Positions 37,201 through 51,052 of a DNA stretch of 64,000 nucleotides are shown piece by piece. The notes beneath the pieces were generated by a model. It was not told where the DNA came from and did not search any database. It was given only the letters and a program-made list of their open reading frames with translations. The position numbers and the translations under genes are program-made. Every line of letters begins with the position of its first letter. Within the stretch, counting starts at the first letter, position 1. The DNA comes from Absidia repens (Eukaryota > Mucoromycota > Mucoromycetes > Mucorales > Cunninghamellaceae): contig MCGE01000016.1 of the NCBI GenBank assembly GCA_002105175.1, positions 379,501 to 443,500 on the forward strand, written 5' to 3'.

Positions 37201-38509
37201 ACATTGAGAATTGGTTCTCCAGGTTTCAGCATGCCTAGCTTTTCCAATAAGAGTTGATTTGGTGTACGACCAGTTACGCTGTCCCCTTCTTCATACATCA
37301 CCAAACTTTGCCCAAATCTACGAATCTTGATTCCAACAGGCGAAGTGAAGCGGTCATCTTCAAAATTGAATTTCTGGGCCAAGAATGGTAGAGTGCTCAT
37401 GTCGCCGATATAGCGTGGATGGATTTCAGCGGTGGACTGATTTGATCGAGGTTGCTGAAGATTTTTGGTGGAAGTCGCTGGAGAGTTGGCGCCTTTGGCA
37501 GCATCGGTATTAGGCGCGGAGTTGGTGCCGTCCGGAGATGAAGGTTTTGCCATATCCGAAGAAGGTAGATCATTTGTTGAAGGCCAAGGTGCCGATATAG
37601 ATGGTGATGGTGATGATGCTGCTTCTTGAGTCGGTGATACTAATATTTCGGCTTCTCGGCCGTTCGCTACTGATGCCGATTCTTTGTCTTCTGCAATTCC
37701 ACCCAAGAGCTTTTCCATTCGTTTTAGCCGGTTTTCCAAGACTTCAATATAACTGTGTAACAAAAAAAAACATCATAAAGATATCCGAAAAAAAAAGTTG
37801 GTAACTGCAGCAACTGCAAGGATCGTACTTTTATCTCACTTACCCTTTCGGTGGTCCCCTTTTCTTTGCACTGTGTCCAGAATAGATAAATATATCGCCA
37901 ATTAGTAAAATACCCTCTAACATATTTGTCCAGCCACTCCCATATTTGTAAACGATTTTACCTATCTTTGAATGTGCAAACAGTATTGGCAAGTCTACAG
38001 CTTTTGCATGTGCTTCCTTCACCTTCGGTATCACACTTAATTTTCTTGCGTCTACATCCATCACTTGAAAATCAATAAATAAAGGATATTACTATCATGA
38101 CATATACAACATGACGAAGGCACGATGGTTGCCTTTTGGACATATTCCACTCTTCCGCTAATTTTCCTTTTTCTTACCAGGCACGGCTAATACGCATACG
38201 TTTGATATCATGTTCACTTTCAGAAGATCCTGCAGAAGGCCGTATTTGTTGTTGTGACGTTTGAGGTTGTGGATGGGAAGGACGAGGGTATATATATGGA
38301 CTATATACTGGTAGATTGAAAGGTGAAGCGGGGTAAGGCTGAGGCTGTAGTGGTCTTAAAGGTGGCGGTGGCAGATCATGTGGCGTATGCTGGTCGAATT
38401 GTTGTTGGTGATTTGGTGCGTGCTGCTGAGGTAGCTGATGATCAAAGCGAGAGGAAGGAGAGGAGGGAGGAAGATCGACTTGTTCTGGTTGCGGTGTATG
38501 TGATGACAT
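34291..38509 (-). CDS. Large Zn2Cys6 transcription factor, XlnR/fungal-trans type
   Basis: Nine exons join to 1180 aa: 38509-38178, 38063-37962, 37870-37844, 37752-37138, 37068-36687, 36608-36459, 36383-35996, 35909-35037 and 34964-34291. A Pro/Gln-rich head precedes the cluster CDGCRRKKIKCD..STCKSC..C (about 111-142). Exon 3 is only 27 nt and encodes most of the KKRGPPKG linker, then YIEVLENRLKRMEKLLGG follows. The fungal-trans domain shows YFAYIHPGLPVVNKTLFL, PLLNAMYGAATRY, AQDLGLHRSSEVWEI and RRRVWWAVYIMDKWSAASTG. The C-terminal third has an Ala-Ser hexanucleotide-encoded repeat and a long poly-Gln run near the end. Known: nuclear regulators, often of carbon or secondary metabolism. No specific target can be named. 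Confidence 0.9.
34318..34390 (-). repeat. Poly-Gln coding CAA/CAG/CAC repeat
   Basis: Triplet-rich stretch (TTG/CTG on the plus strand) encoding a Gln run broken by His and Leu near the C-terminus of the 34291-38509 regulator. Typical of an unstable activation region. Confidence 0.9.
35354..35432 (-). repeat. Coding hexanucleotide repeat (Ser-Ala)
   Basis: About twelve units of GCTGAT or close variants on the plus strand, read on the minus strand as alternating Ala and Ser (with Thr variants) in the regulator's linker region. Unit length is a multiple of three, so copy changes keep frame. Confidence 0.9.
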
Positions 38510-40107
38510 GGCAATTCAAAAGTTGATCTGTTAATCAGGTCCGTAATCTTTTTCTGAAACTGGTAAAAGAATATTAAAAGATAAAAGGAAAAGAGTGAAA
38601 GAAAAAAAAAAAAAAAAAAGGAAGAAAATAGATTAGGAACCAGTCAGCAACTCATCCCCGAACTAATGAATTTAAATCACCGCTTTTGTTCATCGAAATC
38701 ACACATGCAAAGACAGGCCGAATAGAAGTAATAGTGTTAGACGTAATCACATACCACCTTTGTGATACTTGATAAAACATAGACTATTCTTCCCATAGAA
38801 TCAGTATATGTCTGTAGTAGACATTTGCCACGATTTAATGAATTACTTGGCTATAAATTCTTGGCTGAATAATACTTGGCGAGAAACGGAGATTGGAAAT
38901 AAATGGAAGATAGACGCATCAAAGCGAATACATATGCTTTTGTTTTAAGGGTGATCTTCTTGGAACGCTAGGTGTTAGAAGTCCAAAAATACCAGATGGA
39001 CGTCAAAACACATGAATGATAAAGGCCATATTGCTAGACAATAATTGTTTAATCTGGCCACAGTCAATGACCATCAAAAAAAAAAAAAAAAAAAAAAAAA
39101 AAGAGAGAGAGCTTGTCACCGTCCTCAAGGTGACTTAAATTCCCATACCATGAGAAGGATAATTTTGCTTTCAATGTTATTATCTTCTCAAGCGGGTGCA
39201 GGGTTTTAAATCTGCAGTCCACTATTGCACGTACGTACTGATGCTTTTAACCCAATCTGCAGCTTTTTTAACATTGGACCACAGACAGTGATCCCGGAAT
39301 TGACTTTTATTAACCTTAGGCGTAACTCCTGGCCTTTTTTTGGGGGAGGGGGAGGGATATTAGCAATAACAAAATCTAGAACGAATCAAAGACCATAAGG
39401 CGGTATAAGGTATATATCGATAAAAATGCGCACTGTATATTACGTCTGCCAGTAAATGTCTTTTCTTTTTTTCCTTAATCCCCTCCTTCTCTCTAGCTAC
39501 AGCGCAGGCACCCAGGATCTGGTCAGCCAAGAATGGGCACTATTTCCAACATTCTTATATTTTCTTAAAAAAGGGAGACAATCTGTTGGGGGATACTGAA
39601 GTCATGCCGGGAGGTGAGTTAGGGCAATAATGATAATTTAGTTAAACATACGTGGCTTTGACATGTAGTCTTCATGACGAGGCTAATGGAAGGGAGACGG
39701 ATGTTATTTTATTTTCTTTATAAAAAAAACCAGATTATAAGGATTTTGTAAACACGCGAAAAACGCAGTTAAAGAAGACATCAACAACGAGGATTTATAG
39801 AAAGGTGAACATGATTCTATTTACGCTAGCCATTCCCGTCCTAATTGGGTTTATTTAATTTTTATTTTCTTATTTTGTGTCTTATTATAAAATACCATTA
39901 TCTAGCTCAATAAAGTTTTTTGTCTGATTTATGTAATATGATAATCTCGTAGAGTGATTTTGAAATCCTAGATGTCACTTCATGGCTCGACAAATCAAAC
40001 GTCTCCTTTATGCCTTTGTAAATTCGCCCAGGCGGGCTTTGAAAGATCGTCGATTTAAATATTTTTTTTTCATTTTTTCATTTCTTCAACATTTCTTTAC
40101 TTTAACC
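38510..40107. other. Spacer between the TF and SHG1
   Basis: No gene is visible. Homopolymer A runs lie at about 38603-38618 and 39076-39102. The open frame upstream of SHG1 (39982-40107) looks like a T-rich leader. Confidence 0.5.
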
Positions 40108-40638
40108 ATGTCAGCCGAAGATGTGGTACTGCAGCTCAAAAGAAAAGGAACTTTTGACAAGTTACGAAAACACCTACTATCAGACTTTCAGACAGAGGTA
40201 AATTAAAGTGGGCTTTAGTAGATACAGTTTTTTTTTTCTAAAAAAAAATAAAAATAAAAACCCTGAAGCAACGACACTCACACAGTCTTCTCTTTCTTGG
40301 TGAGTGAATTAGCCAGCTGGTCAACAATTTATGAAAAAGATACAAGACTTTATGGAAGAAATGATTACCAAGGATCCTTCATTATTGGACAAAGATCGCA
40401 CGGCTTTTCACTCCTTGATGATGGATGAAATTGAAAAGTAAGTTGCAATGACAATGGTGCGGGCAGACGAGTTTGTTTGTTTATTATCGTGGTTTTCTTA
40501 ACTCATTCTTTCGTTACTATTCGATATAGGGCCGGTATGTATCAAACGATTCAAAAAGAAGTGGTGACTACCCTGATGCAAGCCGACGACTTCCAACAAC
40601 GTGTAGAAGAAGAAATGACAGCAATACTGAACGAGTGA
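40108..40638 (+). CDS. SHG1: COMPASS subunit Shg1 / BOD1-like protein
   Basis: Three exons (40108-40197, 40313-40437, 40530-40638) join to 107 aa. An in-frame ATG at 39982 would add 42 residues rich in Phe from a T-rich leader, so the ATG at 40108 was chosen. The protein shows the COMPASS-Shg1 pattern: LKRKGTFDKLRKHLLSDF at residues 10-27, then QQFMKKIQDFMEE and an acidic helical end. Known: Shg1 is a small non-core subunit of the Set1/COMPASS H3K4 methyltransferase; animal BOD1 proteins share the domain. It is the first of three plus-strand genes in a row, with about 210 bases to the next start. Confidence 0.85.
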
Positions 40639-40774
40639 TTATACCCATTAGCTGCTTAAAGCTCCCTCCCTATCCTACTCCTTTTGCTTTATTTACTATC
40701 TTTAGTTTATTTGTTTATCACTCGAAACATGTTGTATGCTGGGTTATGTTTCCATGTTGTGCTTATTGACTGAC

Positions 40775-40780
40775 AATAAA
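40775..40780 (+). terminator. Polyadenylation signal AATAAA after SHG1
   Basis: AATAAA about 137 bases after the SHG1 stop and 70 before the next start codon; a good candidate for 3'-end formation. Confidence 0.45.
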
Positions 40781-40849
40781 AAATAGTGGCTGCCAGCGGA
40801 CTCCGTATATCTTCTCTTTATTTTTATTTTTTTATTTTTCTTATTCTTC

Positions 40850-42000
<1,151 letters not shown>

Positions 42001-42031
42001 TCTTTTTATATTTTTTTATATCATTTTTATC

Positions 42032-43918
<1,887 letters not shown>

Positions 43919-45199
43919 AAATAGATATTCCCCTTCCCCTTCCCCCGTCTCGTTCTTGTCGTTTTTTATTTTTATTACCATTATCTCTGTGTTAGTCTTT
44001 AGTATTATCATCATTTTTACTTTATTAAAAAAAAATTGCCATCATTTTATCATCTGAATTATCAATATTTTTACCTCCATATGCGAGTGATTTATCAATG
44101 ATTCTATAGTTAGATTAATGATAATTACATCAATGAATAAAGCGGATTATTGTATATTGAAGCAAAAACTTGGAACAGAATTCTTATTTGAGAGATCAGG
44201 GCAAGATGAAACCGGAACAGAAGAGTGATGTGAAAAGAAGGGAAAAATGGCTTGACGACGCGACGTGTGTCATGTTAAGGGGTTGAATACATTTGAACAA
44301 AGGTGTATAAAAAGAGATAGCAAAAAAAAAAAAAAAAAAAAAAAGGAAAATGTAGGCAAGGGAACAGGTCGAAAAAGGTCGAGATAATAGGGTATAAGCG
44401 TGAGATCAAAGATGTGCTGTATGGGTATATACAGAAAAAAAAAAAAATCTGGGCCAATATTATGAAATGTTGTATTAGCCTGTAACGATTAGGCAATTTT
44501 GATATGTCCTGCATATGGTAATGCGAGGGAAAGCAGCGCAATTTCCAGGTAGATTTTAAAAGAGAATTAGTTATCATCTAATAGATCAACCTCATTGCCT
44601 TAAGATCAGGATGTATCTATGTCTCCATGGTGTTGTATATGAAATTATATCAGAATACGTTGGTAACGAGTCAAAACCATAAAAAAAAAAAAAAAAAAAA
44701 AAAGGTCTACTACGTGTCAGGTTGTAGGTAGTTGAAATGTGTATTTCGACCTTGTTAGGTAACCCTTAGGACTCAACTAGCTTCAGTTTGGGCTACGCTT
44801 TTATTGTACCACAATCCAAAAAAAAACAAAAAAAAGAACTATATATATATTCATATATATATTGTGTCCAGTCTAGTGAATGTTGCGCTGGCTGCACGGT
44901 ACAGATTAATTGATATGAATGATAGAACGGAAAGACGCCCATGTTTCATATCAAGTGACCTGACGCTGTCAACATGTCGTTAGGCCGTTGTGGGTAGTGT
45001 GGGGCAAGTATTAGAAGATTAATTGGAAAGTAGTGTAAGATGCTTTTAGTGATTACACACTAAGCACGACTTTGATTTTTCTGTATGATTGATCGTGCAA
45101 GAATATGGCTGTCTTTGAATATATGTGGTCTAAGACTGTCAAACAGTCGGTGAGTCTTTAAAAGTCATAGTAATCATAGTGCGAATAAGAGAGTATATG
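43919..45199. other. Spacer after the zinc transporter
   Basis: No gene is visible. Poly(A) tracts lie at about 44322-44344 and 44682-44703. Confidence 0.5.
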
Positions 45200-45935
45200 T
45201 TTAAAAAAGCATCCACAAATAGCTACAATGGCAACAACATGTACTATCTGATAGTCATAAAATGTTTAATAGAAAGATATATTTCATTGAAGTATATTGC
45301 AAGATACTAAAACGACAAGACGAGGGAATTATTGTAACGGCGGGATCTATTGGACGACGGATGAGGGAGAGTATTGATGGATCTAAAGAATGGTGAACAC
45401 TAATCTAAAGGGATAATTGTAAAAGGAGATCTAATATACAGTACTGTACTGTAAAAGGCAGATAAAACATAAGAAAAATGATAAATGGATATCTTTATTA
45501 AAACACAACAACGGTCAACATCATTCAATTAGTGATGGTAGAAAAAGGGATCTCTTGTGTAAACCATGAGAGGAGCTAATGGGACATTTTTTCATTGAAG
45601 AAAATAAAAAGAGACATGTTTTATTCAAATGTACACACAATATATGGGCAAACTAGCACTAAACTAAGCTAATGAAGGTTACAAAGAGCAAACTAATGTG
45701 TGGCTCCAAATCCTGAATCCAAAAATGAAAGGGTTTCCCCATGCATGTTGTAATCCCTTTTCTGAAAACGCTTCTAAACTAGTCCTAATACTAATCTAAG
45801 CCCATTATAATCGTATGGAACCACAAATGTGATGAATTACAAAAAAGAAGAAGATTAAAAAAGGGAAGAGAACGGAGAGCGAAAAATAAAACGGGCGAAA
45901 ATAAATATTCACGTGGGCGGAATTTGAACGTTTTC
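45200..45935 (-). repeat. Dispersed repeat, copy F (full length)
   Basis: In reverse complement it starts TTCAAATTCCGCCCACGTGAAT (block at 45920-45910) and follows copies D and E over about 0.7 kb, including GTGTCA.GACTAGT (here ATTAGGACTAGTTTAGAAG), ACAACATGCATGGGGAAACCC, CATTAGCTTAGTTTAGTGCTAGTTTG, AATAAAACATGTCTC, AATGTCCCATTAG and a TACAGTACAGTACTGTATATTAG block. It is the best bridge between the halves seen in the other copies. Confidence 0.75.
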
Positions 45936-47328
45936 TGTGGTCTCTCGCCGACCTGCAGTTCTAATTTGTTCGATAACCTTCTCCATTTCGATGAAAAGAC
46001 GCAAAAGAAAGGATCTAAGAATGCTGCTTGCTATCTTGCCAGATATCCCATACCTAAAAACATTAGAATGAATGACTATATTCCCTATAATAATGGTGTA
46101 ATTTCGTTTTCCAGTTGATATCGTTATTGTAGGCCCCCACTGTATATATAAAAAATACTGACATCGCTCAGGGCCTAGTTGTTTTATATTGGTGTCCCAC
46201 TCTTATATCTGCTCTCTTCTCACAACTATCTTCCTATCTTCAAACCTACCTACCTTGCGTTCTATATTGATATCGAAGTGGATGTCATATTTCCGCCTTC
46301 CATTGACAGCAGCATGTGTCTCTCCTCTCTCTCCCTCGCTCTCAGTTCTCTTACTTGTCTTCAATACTTCATAAAAAATTATTTTTATTCCTCGTGAGTT
46401 TAAAAAAAGAAAATCGACATCTTTTAGAATAAAATCTAACCAACTTTTTTTTTCTATTGTTCTTACTGTTCCAATAATATCTTGCTGCGATCTCAATTTT
46501 ATTTCACCATCATCTCAAATTATTTTTTCCGTATCTCAATTTATCTATACCTTGTCTCAATTGAAAGTGAATAAACTGTAGCAGTCCATCTACTGGCACT
46601 CCAAGAAAGATACTACATGAGGAACTCCCTGAGTGATTTTCAAAACTGACCATGACGGACCCATAAAAATGGCATCTATGCATTTCCTACACTGACTAAA
46701 ATATTTAGCAGAGATTTTAACGACATAATTTCAAGTTGATGTAAGCCCGTCCAGCATCCCACTTTATTGATAAAAAAAAAATCCATCAACTAACTCATGA
46801 TGGAAGTAGTAAAACTAAATATTGATATCAATAACTAAAATAGCACAGACACAGCTCATCTTCAAGACATGCTAATAATTAGTTGATATTTGCATTTTCG
46901 GGTCGCTTATCGTAAATGATTTCAAAAAAAAATACAGCATTGTTTTTGACATGTACATGTTGTCATGGCCCATAGTGACCACATGAAGTACATGACAAGT
47001 CAAAGGGTAGTTTCAACAGGGTAAAGGAAGAATGTGAGAGAAATTATGTTACTCAATAGAATTTCGGCTAATATTTACGAATGCGAAGAAAAAATTGAAC
47101 AGCAGTTCTGGATGAAATACATCATACCCAATCCCAAATATCGTTTAAGTACCACGTCATTCATATTCAGAACATCAATATCAAAAATACATTAGCATAA
47201 ACAAAAAATCATTTCCCAAAGATCAACATCACAAATCAATGACAAATTTCAAGACAGAGTTGTTGCTTTCACAATCATTTTTTATTCAACGCATAAATAT
47301 AAATATAAGTATGGAGTATAATGCTAAG
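45936..47328. other. Spacer before glyoxalase I 3' end
   Basis: No gene is visible. A pyrimidine-rich TCTC/CTTC stretch runs from about 46190 to 46370. Confidence 0.45.
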
Positions 47329-48083
47329 CTAAACAGGGGACTTTCCAGAGATAGAAGGGTTTTGGATAATCTAATAAAACAAATTGTATTAGGGCATTTT
47401 GTTCACATAATATGCAATGATCAATCATTACCTCCACCCAGTAACCATCAGGATCAGTAATGAACGCAATGTTCTTCATGTTTCCATCAGTCAATCGTTT
47501 GATAAAGTTCACCTTGAGTTGTTCAAATCGTTCGCAGGCAGCTTCAATATCGTCCACCAGAATAGCTGTATGACCAAAGCCTTTGCTTTCGGCGGCATTT
47601 CCTGTACAATACTTGAAATCGGGTTGGTTTTCAGTGCCCCAATTACTATAAATACAGATACCCACCAAAGAGAGCAAAAATAAAAATAAAAAAAAAAATA
47701 TTTTACGTAAGTCGGTCTCTCTATTACCCTGTTCGACACGGTCAGTTCACCACACTTACTGAGTCAATTCAAGGACACCAGGTCTCGAGAAAGCCAGGAG
47801 TTTCTTTTCTTCTTCAGTGGAAGGAACTGTATCCACGTAGGCCAAAAAGTATAAAGAAAATTTACCGTTTTCATTGTCCATTTTGTGGATGTGCCTACAA
47901 CGAAAAAAAAAAGAAAAAGTGCGTGGAGCAAGGGTAAGGGTCAATCACCATTCACGTGTTTGTATTCTTTATTGATACTTACTTCATGCCAAGAACATCT
48001 TCATAAAAAGCAACTGATGCCTTTGGATCCTTTACACGAATCATGGTGTGGTTGAATACATATTTTGAAGGGTCGGTCGCCAT
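47329..48083 (-). CDS. GLO1: Lactoylglutathione lyase (glyoxalase I)
   Basis: Four exons (48083-47983, 47894-47760, 47645-47432, 47370-47329) join to 163 aa. All metal ligands can be placed: His12 ([11 protein letters not shown]), Glu76 (LELTHNWGTE), His104 ([11 protein letters not shown]) and Glu150 (DPDGYWVEI). KFSLYFLAY and [14 protein letters not shown] are family hallmarks. The last exon has only 14 codons and ends shortly after the fourth ligand. Known: it turns the methylglyoxal-glutathione hemithioacetal into S-lactoylglutathione in the cytosol. One domain only, unlike the two-domain yeast protein. Confidence 0.95.
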
Positions 48084-48281
48084 ATTGAATAAATAATAAA
48101 GACTAAAAGAAAAAGCTGAAGAAAAAAAAAATTGCACATTATGTAGTCTAAATATTTTTTGAAACCCCGGGTTATAAATTCACTTACCACCAAAAAAAAA
48201 AAAAAAAAAAAAAGCCAGTTGTACACACCAAAAGAAGAAAGTAGTTTATTTCATATTACCATCAGTAATTAAAGATAGCAA

Positions 48282-50676
48282 CTAATCTTCGCCAAATGAT
48301 AATTCCATGTCTTCCAAGAATTGATGCAATCGCTATATAAGTAAAATATTAACACCAGAGTATGAGCCCCATGTCTTGCGCGTTTCTTTTTTTTATTATT
48401 TTTCCTTACCAGTACTTTTGAGCCATCGATCCATTCACGTCCAGATAGTTCCACAACCTTGTCTGCAAAAGATAAAAGGGATTCTTCCATGTATATATAA
48501 GATGATTGTAAGGGTCGGCTCATGATATTTGTTGCACCCTTGACGTCGTGACAATGAAGACTTCGATGTGTTTCAATGACAGCAATAGCCCGGACCGTGA
48601 TCTGATTAATAATCAAAGTGTTTTTATGTGGATTCTATTATGGTCTTTCTTTCTTCTATCTTACCTCAACCAGCATATCAGTAGTTGTTTCCAGGTTGAC
48701 GTCATCCAACCCTTGCTTTTCTTGTATATCGCCATGATCTATCATCCCATTCACGTTGTCCAGGTCTTGTACTACTTGCAAAGTATTTAATAATCGCACC
48801 ATGGATTCCATTTGTTGCATGAGCCGTAAGTCAGTCCTTCCTGATGATTTTCCATTGTGATTGTTTTGAGACATTTTTTTAACCATTGCCATTCGGTAGC
48901 CTGTTTGTTCTTGATTCAAATATTCCAGATATTCAGATACCCATTGACCGTAGACTGTAGCCAGCAAATGACAATGTGATTTGATTCTCTGATTCGTGGT
49001 GCCAATAAATGTAAGTATACGACCAATCACTTCCATTCCTTCCAATAAATATTCCATCTATAATGTGTATATTATATATAAATATAAAAGAGAGTGTCAG
49101 TAATTGGGGTACTTTTCAAATGATCCACATTCATTGTTCTTATTTTACCTGTTCATCACCATCAGAATAAACGTTCCAATCTTCATTAACAGAAATTTGT
49201 TGTTGTATATTTGAGCAAACCATGTCCAATTCCCCCAACAGAGATAAGCATACACGCAAAAACCAATGCTTCACAGTATTAAGCAATTCACCACTTATCG
49301 GCAATCCCATTGCTTTCCATTCCAAACCATTATGGATGAGAAAATCGCCATATAGACTTGACCGAGAATCCACGAGTTGGTTTAAATCATTGATGTATTG
49401 TTGAATATCGCTTGATGTTTTCACAGGCTGGTTCACGAGGTTCTGCATATCATCAACGCACTATCATGTATTGCCACGTCAAAATCAAGGGGGGGGGGAG
49501 AATAATGAGTAATTCATTCATCTGTCCGTCCAAATGTGTTCCGTTTTCGTTTGCTTTCGAATTACCTGCACATAATTCGCTATCTTTTGAATAAAAGTAT
49601 CCCAGGTTTTCCATTCGGGAAACATATCCTAATATCGTCCGATACCCCCCCCGGGAAAGAAAAAGTTAATATCAAGTACTACCTATCACCTTCTTCTGCT
49701 TCGCACTTACCAAAAAAAGGGAGTAATGATCGCCCGTCAATTCTTTGGATAGCAGGAGAAATGTCTGTAAACATGCCTTGATTTGATCAAAAGTCGAATA
49801 ATCTTGGTGTACCATATGTAGTAGTTGATCCATTGTATGTCTTGCCTGGCCCCATAGTTTGTCAAAATAAACCTTATAGTCATCAATGGCCATTCCTAAC
49901 AGTTGGGCTTGTTGTTGCATTTGCTGATCAAATTTTACGGCCAGGTGAGATGAAGGTACCGACGGTGGAATACTTTTCAAATTTTCATGGAATGGCGTTG
50001 TTAAATTGGTGATAGCATTGGAGGAGGTCGATATCCGGGGTATAGGTGATGGTAATAAGGGAGATCCAAAAGCGTGGTTAAAGGATGATGAAGAAGGCAT
50101 AGTTGACGATCGTCTTGATTCCGCACAATCCATCGAAGAGTCGGCAACAGAGAGACTCCTTGCAATATCGTTGGCCAAATTGTCAGAGAGTTTTTTGAGT
50201 TTCCTATCTTCAAGACCTTCTGAGAAGCTCCGTTTGCGTTTGAGTGATTCAGTGGATGGTTGTGTAGTAACTGTCAAGAGTTCTGGGGTTAGTAAGGAAA
50301 GGTTTAGTATTAGTAAACATATGGTAGACTGTTTTGGTTTCAAAGCCTTACTTGGAGCTTGGCCGTGTTCTTCCTTTCTTTTTTGCTTGTGTACATGGTT
50401 TGGTCTCCTTGAGTGAGTGGTTTCATCGTCCACCAGACTGTCCTCTGAAAGAGAAAAAAAAAAAATTAGTAAAACAGTATCTATATCGTTCGACGTTGCA
50501 ATTATTTCTATACCAATTAGATTGAGAATAATCCCAACACAGTTTGCCCAAATATCGTCTTCCAATTGTACACCACCTAACATTTCTTTGTCCACCATGG
50601 CTAAAGTACGTATAAAAAGTGGATTAAAAAAAGTGTCAAAAAATTCAACGGAGCAAATATCTCGAAGCTGCGGCAT
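48282..50676 (-). CDS. Conserved protein resembling the Ssk2/MEKK4 regulatory region, no kinase domain
   Basis: Eight exons join in frame to 612 aa: 50676-50514, 50444-50352, 50282-49711, 49628-49566, 49460-49149, 49057-48665, 48601-48410 and 48332-48282. Residues 1-60 are hydrophobic-helical, 60-160 basic and Ser-rich with SLKRKRSFSEG, and 200-610 helical. The helical part holds MFPEWKTWDTFIQK, DLNQLVDSRSSLYGDFLI, HNGLEWKAMGLPI and ELLNTVKHWFL. The block from DIQQYINDLN to GLEWKAMGLP recalls the region ahead of the kinase in Ssk2/Wis4/MEKK4 MAP3Ks, but no kinase motif (GxGxxG, HRD, DFG) is present before the stop and the next gene on this strand is glyoxalase I. The assignment rests on memory of the family and is tentative. 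An earlier upstream exon cannot be ruled out. Confidence 0.55.
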
Positions 50677-51052
50677 TTAAAAAATCTATCAAAGCATGAG
50701 GGAGGGAATTCGTACTATGCAAACGGTTGATCATAGTTCTCCGTTACATGGTGAAAACACCTGAAAATAAAAAACAGTGGATTTAAAAAAAAAAAAGCGC
50801 TTATCTCCTAATTTCATCCGTGTGAATACTGCTATCGCGCAGTGTTTCCACACGTCTCGATCACAAACGTGTGATTTGAGCATATGTAAAAAATGCCACC
50901 TCTTCCATTTTAAGCTTATGAATCGGAACTCTAATTTTATTTTATTCTCTTTGTGGGCCCATTCCTTGAAAAAGCTTTTTTTTTCTTTTTCTTTTTTCTC
51001 TCTTTTTCTTCCTTTTTTTTCAACAATCTCCCATTTATACCTTACACTTTAT

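Noticed and set aside
39982..40107. In-frame N-terminal extension of SHG1
   Set aside because: It is Phe-rich T-tract translation directly before the conserved domain start; a T-rich leader is more likely, though an extended form cannot be excluded.
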